In this document: one piece after another, positions 58,865 through 64,000 of the stretch
Layout of the letters: every line of letters begins with the position of its first letter
Numbering within the stretch: the first letter of the stretch is position 1
Assembly (NCBI GenBank): GCA_900545495.1
Contig: UQZJ01000001.1
Span: 62,001 to 126,000, forward strand
Length of the DNA: 64,000 bases
Source: an uncultured Eubacteriales bacterium
Lineage (GTDB): Bacteria; Bacillota; Clostridia; Oscillospirales; Oscillospiraceae
Direction: 5' to 3'
Made by a program: the position numbers and the translations under genes
Notes under the pieces: generated by a model
Seen by the model: only the letters and a program-made list of their open reading frames with translations
Database searches by the model: none
Told to the model about the DNA's origin: nothing

Positions 58865-60012
58865 TGGACACCGTCAAGCTCTACTACGAAAACGCCTATA
58901 CGCAGGACTTCATCGCCGTGGTGCTGTCCTGCGAGGCCGTGAAAAACGGCTTTGCTGTCACCCTCGACCGCACCGCCTTCTACCCCGAGGGCGGCGGTCA
59001 GCCCGCCGACCACGGCACGCTGGGCGAGGCCCGCGTGCTGGATGTACACGAGAAGGACGGCGTCGTCACCCACCTGTGCGACCGGGCGCTGTCCGCAGGT
59101 GCGGAGGTCAGCGGCCGCATCGACTGGGCGCGGCGCTTCGACCATATGCAGCAGCACTCCGGCGAGCATATCATCTCCGGCCTGCTGTGCAGCACGTTCC
59201 ACTGCGACAACGTGGGCTTCCACATGGGCGCGGACGTGGTCACCATCGACTACAACGCCCCCATCACATGGGAGCAGGCGCTGGAGGTGGAGCGGCGCGC
59301 CAACGCCTACATCTGGGCGGATCATCCCATCCGCATCTGGTATCCCTCGGCGGAGGAGCTGGCCGCCCTGCCCTACCGCAGCAAAAAGGATCTGACCGGC
59401 GCGGTGCGGATCACGGAGTTCCCCGGCGCGGATCGGTGCGCCTGCTGCGGCACCCATGTGTCCAGCAGCGGGCAGGTGGGGCTTTTGAAGCTGCTGAGCT
59501 GCCAGAAGTTCCGGGACGGCGTGCGGCTGGAGCTGCTGTGCGGCCAGCGGGCGCTGGATTGTCTCGCCGCCGGCTGGGAGCAGGCCCGCCAGATCGGGCA
59601 GGCGCTGTCCGTCAAGCCCCAGAGCGCCTTTGCCGCCGTCAGCCGCTTGCAGGAGGAGCTGCTCTCCCTCAAGGAGAAGGCCGCCCGGCTGGAGGAGGCT
59701 GACTTCGCCCACGTCGCGGCGCAGTACCGGGGCGCTGGCAGTGTCCTGCACATCGCGGAGCCGCTGGACGGTGACGGTGCGCGGCGGCTGTGCGATGCCA
59801 TCGCCAAGGCCGCCGGCGGACGCTGCGCCGTGTTTGCCGGACGGGACGGTGACTACCGGTACGCCGTTATCGAGAGCGGCGGCGACCTGCGCCAGTTCAT
59901 CAAGGACATGAACACCGCCCTCCACGGGCGGGGCGGCGGACGGGACGGCTTTGCCCAAGGCAGCGCCGCCTGCACGGCCGAGGAGGTTCGCGCCTTCTTC
60001 CAAACGCGGTAA
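58864..60012 (+). CDS. AlaX-type alanyl-tRNA editing protein
   Basis: A 382-residue protein with the AlaRS editing domain and a DHHA1-like C-terminus (AlaX-L type). Zinc ligands are seen in QQHSGEH (near residue 97) and CACCGTH (near 197); FYPEGGGQPAD near residue 40 is also diagnostic. A coiled coil (about 255-285) precedes the DHHA1 domain, which ends in GGGRDGFAQGS. It hydrolyses Ser or Gly mischarged on tRNA-Ala. It is coupled to aspS and so falls under the T-box. Confidence 0.92.
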   Translation: MDTVKLYYENAYTQDFIAVVLSCEAVKNGFAVTLDRTAFYPEGGGQPADHGTLGEARVLDVHEKDGVVTHLCDRALSAGAEVSGRIDWARRFDHMQQHSGEHIISGLLCSTFHCDNVGFHMGADVVTIDYNAPITWEQALEVERRANAYIWADHPIRIWYPSAEELAALPYRSKKDLTGAVRITEFPGADRCACCGTHVSSSGQVGLLKLLSCQKFRDGVRLELLCGQRALDCLAAGWEQARQIGQALSVKPQSAFAAVSRLQEELLSLKEKAARLEEADFAHVAAQYRGAGSVLHIAEPLDGDGARRLCDAIAKAAGGRCAVFAGRDGDYRYAVIESGGDLRQFIKDMNTALHGRGGGRDGFAQGSAACTAEEVRAFFQTR

Positions 60013-60057
60013 TTCCTTCGCCATACGAAATATTTTCCCCGCTTTTCACAAATTTTC

Positions 60058-60104
60058 ACCCCCGGATATGTGCGTTTCACACATATTCGGGGGTTTCTTT
60101 TTTT
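60058..60104 (+). terminator. Terminator of the hisS-aspS-alaX operon
   Basis: A 14-bp stem with one G-U pair (60059-60072 with 60080-60093) followed by TTTCTTTTTTT. Confidence 0.9.
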
Positions 60105-60159
60105 GCCGGGACATGATAGAATATTGAGTTGTATTCAAGTTATCAACAAAGGAGTCCGT

Positions 60160-61530
60160 ATGGAAAACGAAAACAAGCTGGGCGCCATGCCCATTACGAA
60201 GCTGATCTGGAATATGTCCCTGCCCATCATCGCGTCCATGCTGGTGCAGGCGCTGTACAACATCGTGGACAGCTGGTTCGTCAGCCGCGTCAGTGAGCAG
60301 GCGCTGACCGCCGTGTCGCTGGCGTTCCCGGCCCAGAACCTGATGATCGGCCTTGCCACCGGCACGGCGGTGGGCGTCAACGCCCTGATGGGCCGTGCGC
60401 TGGGCGCGAGGCTGCGGGAACGGGCCGACCGGGTAGCCAACAACGGCGTCTTTCTGGCGGTGGTGGGCTTTGTGATCTCCGCCCTGCTGGGTCTGACCTG
60501 CTCCGACCTGTTTTTCCGCTCCCAGACGCAGGTGGAGAGCATCATCCAGATGGGCAACGACTATCTGCGGATCGTCACCATCGGCTCACTGGGTATGTTC
60601 TGCCAGATCATGTACGAGCGGCTGCTGCAAGGCACCGGCCGCTCCCTGCTGAGTATGTACACCCAAGGGCTGGGCGCTATCATCAACATCATTCTCGACC
60701 CCATCTTCATCTTCGGGCTGAAAATGGGCGTGGCAGGCGCGGCAGTGGCCACCATCATCGGCCAGTTCTGCGGCTTTGCGCTGGCGGTCTGGTTCAACCA
60801 TCGGAAGAACACCGACATCACCCTGTCCCTTCGCGGCTTCCGCCCCGACTTCCGGCTCATCGGCGAGATCTACGCCATCGGCCTGCCCAGCGTCATTATG
60901 ATCGCCATCGGCTCGGTGATGACGTTCCTGATGAACAAGATCCTCATCACCTACCACGCCGCCCACGAGACGGCGGCCACCGCCTTCGGCGTCTATTTCA
61001 AGCTGAACTCCTTTATCTTCATGCCCATCTTCGGCCTGAACAACGGCGTGATCCCCATCGTGGCCTACAACTACGGCGCTCAGAACCGCCGCCGCATGAT
61101 GGCCACCATCAAGCGCAGCACCCTGTACGCCTGCTGCATCATGGTGTTCGGCACGGTGCTGTTTTGGGCCATACCCGATACGCTGCTGCGGCTCTTTGAC
61201 GCCAGCGACGTGATGCTGGCCGCAGGCGTACCCGCCCTGCGCATCATCGCCCTGAGCTTCTGCATGGCCGGTATGTGCATCGCGCTGGGCAGCTCGTTCC
61301 AGGCGCTGGGAAAGTCGATGTACTCCATGGTCACGTCCATCGTCCGGCAGCTGGTGTTCCTCGTGCCCATCGCCTATGTGCTGGCACGCTATGGCGCCGC
61401 CGTCGGCAACAGCGACTTGGTGTGGTGGTGCTACCCCATCGCGGAGGTGTCCTCCCTGCTGCTGACGCTGGTGTTCTTTCGGCACATCTACAAGACCGTC
61501 ATCGCCCCCCTCCCGGAGGGTCACGAATAA
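60160..61530 (+). CDS. MATE family efflux transporter
   Basis: A 456-residue polytopic exporter with 12 helices in two homologous halves. The family start (LIWNMSLPIIASMLVQALYNIVDSWFVSRVSEQALTAVSLAFPAQ) and QGTGRS, NIILDPIFIFGLKMGVAGAAVATIIGQ segments are clear, most like the MepA/DinF-type Firmicutes branch. It likely expels drugs or organic cations with Na+ or H+. The start was chosen at the ATG behind AAAGGAG. It is a single-gene unit. Confidence 0.92.
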   Translation: MENENKLGAMPITKLIWNMSLPIIASMLVQALYNIVDSWFVSRVSEQALTAVSLAFPAQNLMIGLATGTAVGVNALMGRALGARLRERADRVANNGVFLAVVGFVISALLGLTCSDLFFRSQTQVESIIQMGNDYLRIVTIGSLGMFCQIMYERLLQGTGRSLLSMYTQGLGAIINIILDPIFIFGLKMGVAGAAVATIIGQFCGFALAVWFNHRKNTDITLSLRGFRPDFRLIGEIYAIGLPSVIMIAIGSVMTFLMNKILITYHAAHETAATAFGVYFKLNSFIFMPIFGLNNGVIPIVAYNYGAQNRRRMMATIKRSTLYACCIMVFGTVLFWAIPDTLLRLFDASDVMLAAGVPALRIIALSFCMAGMCIALGSSFQALGKSMYSMVTSIVRQLVFLVPIAYVLARYGAAVGNSDLVWWCYPIAEVSSLLLTLVFFRHIYKTVIAPLPEGHE

Positions 61531-61534
61531 TCGC

Positions 61535-61567
61535 AAAAAAAGAGAGCCGAACGGCTCTCTTTTTTCT
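61535..61567. terminator. Bidirectional terminator between the MATE gene and glyS
   Basis: A GAGAGCCG/CGGCTCTC stem flanked by A7 and T6 (61535-61549 with 61552-61566) between convergent genes. Confidence 0.88.
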
Positions 61568-61591
61568 ATGTCTCGCGGCGGTGTATCTTCC

Positions 61592-63013
61592 TTAGTACGC
61601 CAGCTTCTCCGCCAGATAGCTCTTCAGCTCGCTGATAGGCACGCGCACCTGCTGCATGGTGTCGCGCTCGCGGACGGTAACGCAGTTGTCACCCTCATGC
61701 TCGGCGTCGCCCACGGTGTCGAAGTCCACGGTGATGCAGTACGGCGTACCCACCTCGTCCTCGCGGCGATAGCGCTTGCCGATGGAGCCGGTCTCGTCGA
61801 AGTCGATCATCCACTCCTTCGCCAGCTCGGTGTAGATCTCGCGGGCCTTGTCGCTGAGCTTCTTACTCAGGGGCAGCACCGCCGCCTTGTAGGGCGCCAG
61901 CGCCGGGTGCAGGTGCAGCACCACGCGGACGTCGTTCTTCTCCGCGTCCACGACCTCCTCGTCGTAGGCGTCCACCAGCACGGCCAGCACGCTGCGCTCC
62001 ACGCCCAGAGACGGCTCCACCACGTAGGGGATGTAGCGCTCGTTGGTCTCGGGGTCGAAATAGGTCAGATCCTTGCCGGACACGGACTGGTGCTGGTTCA
62101 GGTCGTAGTCGGTGCGGTCCGCCACGCCCCACAGCTCGCCCCAGCCGAAGGGGAACAGGAACTCGAAGTCCGTGGTGGCCTTGGAGTAGAAACACAGCTC
62201 CTCGGGGTCGTGGTCGCGCAGCCGCAGGTTCTCGTCCTTCAGGCCGATGCCCAGCAGCCAGTTGTGGCAGAAGGTGCGCCAGTAGTTGAACCACTCCAGA
62301 TCGGTGCCGGGCTTGCAGAAGAACTCCAGCTCCATCTGCTCGAACTCCCGGACGCGGAAGATGAAGTTGCCCGGGGTGATCTCGTTGCGGAAGGACTTAC
62401 CGATCTGACACACGCCGAAGGGCAGCTTGCGGCGGGTGGTGCGCTGGGTGTTGACGAAGTTGGTGAAGATGCCCTGCGCCGTCTCAGGCCGCAGGTACAC
62501 GGTGTTCTTGGCATCCTCGGTGACGCCCTGGAACGTCTTGAACATCAGGTTGAACTGGCGGATGTCGGTGAAGTTGTGCTTGCCGCAGGTGGGACAGGGG
62601 ATGTTCTTGTCCTCGATGAAGTCCTTCATCTCCTGCTGGGAGAAGGCGTCGATGGGCTTGGGCAGCTCCACGCCGTTGGTCTGGCACCAGTCCTCGATGA
62701 GCTTATCGGCGCGGAAGCGCTCCTTGCACTCCTTGCAGTCCATCAGGGGATCGGAGAAGCCCGCCAGATGGCCGCTGGCCACCCACGTCTGGGGGTTCAT
62801 GAGGATGGCGGCGTCCTGCCCCACGTTGTAGGGGTTCTCCTGCACGAACTTTTTCCACCATGCCTTTTTGATGTTGTTCTTCAGCTCCACGCCCAGCGGG
62901 CCGTAGTCCCATGTGTTGGCAAGGCCGCCGTAGATCTCGGAGCCTGCGAAGATGATGCCGCGGTTTTTGCACAGCGCCACGATCTTATCCATGGTCTTTT
63001 CGGTGTTTTTCAT
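61592..63013 (-). CDS. glyS: Glycyl-tRNA synthetase, single-chain type
   Basis: A 473-residue class II GlyRS of the alpha2 type (also in eukaryotes and archaea), unlike the alpha2beta2 GlyQ/GlyS form. Motif 1 region [13 protein letters not shown], a zinc-type pair CKEC...CPTC, motif 2 ([25 protein letters not shown]) and motif 3 ([15 protein letters not shown]) are seen. The start was placed at MKNTEK behind AAAGGAGACG. No T-box is seen in the 41-base gap upstream. Confidence 0.95.
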   Translation of the reverse strand: MKNTEKTMDKIVALCKNRGIIFAGSEIYGGLANTWDYGPLGVELKNNIKKAWWKKFVQENPYNVGQDAAILMNPQTWVASGHLAGFSDPLMDCKECKERFRADKLIEDWCQTNGVELPKPIDAFSQQEMKDFIEDKNIPCPTCGKHNFTDIRQFNLMFKTFQGVTEDAKNTVYLRPETAQGIFTNFVNTQRTTRRKLPFGVCQIGKSFRNEITPGNFIFRVREFEQMELEFFCKPGTDLEWFNYWRTFCHNWLLGIGLKDENLRLRDHDPEELCFYSKATTDFEFLFPFGWGELWGVADRTDYDLNQHQSVSGKDLTYFDPETNERYIPYVVEPSLGVERSVLAVLVDAYDEEVVDAEKNDVRVVLHLHPALAPYKAAVLPLSKKLSDKAREIYTELAKEWMIDFDETGSIGKRYRREDEVGTPYCITVDFDTVGDAEHEGDNCVTVRERDTMQQVRVPISELKSYLAEKLAY

Positions 63014-63054
63014 GTGCTCGTCTCCTTTTATGTGAATATTTTTGGTCTGTATGG

Positions 63055-64000
63055 TCAAGCCGCCTGCGGCGGCGTTACCTGCACGGTCACGGTGCCCTCA
63101 TTCCAATCCGTCTGATCTGTGGACACACCGTACCACCACATTGCCCCGCCGTCCGGCTGGTGGTACAAAACGGCATAGGCCTCTCCCCCGTGGAGCGCCA
63201 TGGGGTAGTTGATCTCCGGGAGCTGGTCACCGGTAGCCGACCACGCGGAAAAGGCGTCGTATCCGCCCTCCACGCGCCAGAACTCGCGGCTGGCGTAATC
63301 ACTCCAATCGGATATATCCTGCTCTCCGAAGTAGGCGGCTTCGTATGCTTCACCGGCGATGGTCAGTGTGTCCGTGCGGAGCGGCTCCAGCTCCGGTTTT
63401 TCTTCCCGCGCCAGATTGGCACAGGTCAGCGTCACCTTGCTGCCGTAGTGCGCCGCGATTTGAGCCGCCATGGAGGGTACGGTGCCGGTCTGGTGATCCA
63501 TCCCGTTGGGGTCGGCGTGGGCGCCGCCGCAGAAGGCCATCACGCTGACACCGCCCAGTGCGTCGAAGGCGGTGCAGAAATTGGTCGCCAAGGCGTTCTC
63601 CCGCTGCACGTCGGCCTTATCGTCTGCGCCGCGCCGATAGTACATGGTGCCCTGCTTGATGCTCCTCTCTACCTCGCGGTATACGTCGGTGTCGGTCTTT
63701 CCCTCGTCCTCCAGAAGCTGGCGCGCCTTTTCGCCGGAGGTGGCATACTGATGCTCTATATCAAAGCCGTGGAATATCGTGTCCGGACACGTCTCCTTAA
63801 TCTGATGGTAAAAATCCGCCACCACCTCCGCATGGAACAGCGTCCCCTCGCAGGCGCCGTACACCATATCCCAATAGGCATCGTCCTCCGCCGCCATCCA
63901 GCGGTTCAGCAGCAGCGTGGAGCCTGCGCCCATCTCTATGAACAGGTGACGCATCCCCTGACCGTAGCAGGTCTGCCACAGCGCCAGCTCCTTATCCAGG
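63055..64000 (-). CDS. Unrecognised protein, possible EreA/ChaN-like fold, C-terminal part
   Basis: The frame is open to the window edge, so the start is missing; 315 residues are visible. The first part ([24 protein letters not shown] and a later [10 protein letters not shown]) resembles the layout of erythromycin-esterase/ChaN/Tiki-type proteins, which have early Glu and later His metal or active-site residues. The rest (about the last 110 residues) seems a separate beta-rich domain. The similarity is weak, and no function is proposed. It lies 42 bases before glyS on the same strand. Confidence 0.5.
   Translation of the reverse strand, partial: LDKELALWQTCYGQGMRHLFIEMGAGSTLLLNRWMAAEDDAYWDMVYGACEGTLFHAEVVADFYHQIKETCPDTIFHGFDIEHQYATSGEKARQLLEDEGKTDTDVYREVERSIKQGTMYYRRGADDKADVQRENALATNFCTAFDALGGVSVMAFCGGAHADPNGMDHQTGTVPSMAAQIAAHYGSKVTLTCANLAREEKPELEPLRTDTLTIAGEAYEAAYFGEQDISDWSDYASREFWRVEGGYDAFSAWSATGDQLPEINYPMALHGGEAYAVLYHQPDGGAMWWYGVSTDQTDWNEGTVTVQVTPPQAA

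Noticed and set aside
1..64000. tRNA or rRNA genes, insertion sequences, prophage or toxin-antitoxin genes
   Set aside because: I looked for CCA-end cloverleaf patterns, conserved rRNA segments, transposase and phage motifs and found none that I could support; a tRNA scan and profile search would be decisive.

Overview
The window is a gene-dense, GC-rich bacterial chromosome segment with no tRNA or rRNA genes, no insertion sequences, no prophage genes and no CRISPR array. It carries sporulation genes (yabP, yabQ, spoVB), Firmicutes-type division and segregation genes (sepF, divIVA, divIC, zapA, parA/parB with canonical parS sites, a second ParB/Noc protein), a T-box riboswitch and a six-subunit Rnf complex. 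Together these point to an anaerobic, endospore-lineage Clostridia member of the Oscillospiraceae type (Oscillibacter/Flavonifractor-like). The genus is inferred from content and base composition, not measured.

Layout. 1-4.9 kb (+): end of mutL, miaA, hfq, an HlyD-like membrane protein, yggS, sepF, divIVA, then a terminator. 5-5.9 kb (+): a HAD phosphatase. 6.0-7.9 kb (-): an iron alcohol dehydrogenase and the ribosome hibernation factor hpf. 8.1-10.7 kb (-): an isolated two-gene unit with its own promoter and terminator, made of a radical SAM/SPASM-like enzyme and a membrane protein whose cytoplasmic tail ends in alternating Cys-Ala residues. A possible small RNA lies just beyond it on the + strand. 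10.8-21.9 kb (-): one long run from recJ and relA through dtd, an MBL hydrolase, hemZ, spoVB, mazG, hup, rqcP, yabP, yabQ to divIC, with an apparent sigma-E promoter placed inside a terminator hairpin before yabP. 22-25.4 kb: an E2-like acyltransferase-fold protein (+), an AtoE-type fatty acid transporter (-) and a DUF975 membrane protein (-). 25.7-30.9 kb (+): the rnfCDGEAB operon. 31-34.3 kb (+): mnmE, a DegV protein and prmA. 34.4-40.3 kb (-): an atypical alanine racemase, a VanW protein, noc, a DnaC-like helicase loader and a DnaD protein. 40.4-49.3 kb (+): zapA, a U32 peptidase, dut, maf, mreC, mreD, PBP2 and a GH13 glycosidase. 49.3-54.9 kb (+): three parS sites, parA, parB, serS, mscL, rsmG, a MinD-like ATPase and an MgsA-like protein. 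54.9-60 kb (+): a T-box for tRNA-Asp, a small membrane protein, hisS, aspS and an AlaX editing protein. 60-64 kb: a MATE exporter (+), glyS (-) and the end of an unrecognised protein (-).

Themes. Cell division, rod morphogenesis and chromosome segregation account for much of the window, and the parS cluster with rsmG and mnmE nearby suggests the replication origin is not far away. Energy conservation is represented by Rnf. Translation quality and supply are represented by three aminoacyl-tRNA synthetases under at least one T-box, AlaX, Dtd, MiaA, MnmE and RqcP.

The observations most worth a second look are the radical SAM / Cys-Ala-tail pair, the sigma-E promoter nested in an intrinsic terminator, a parS site that forms the stem of a terminator, the T-box whose specifier and discriminator both read tRNA-Asp in front of hisS, and several family members that lack residues normally thought catalytic (MgsA-like, E2-like, Alr-like).
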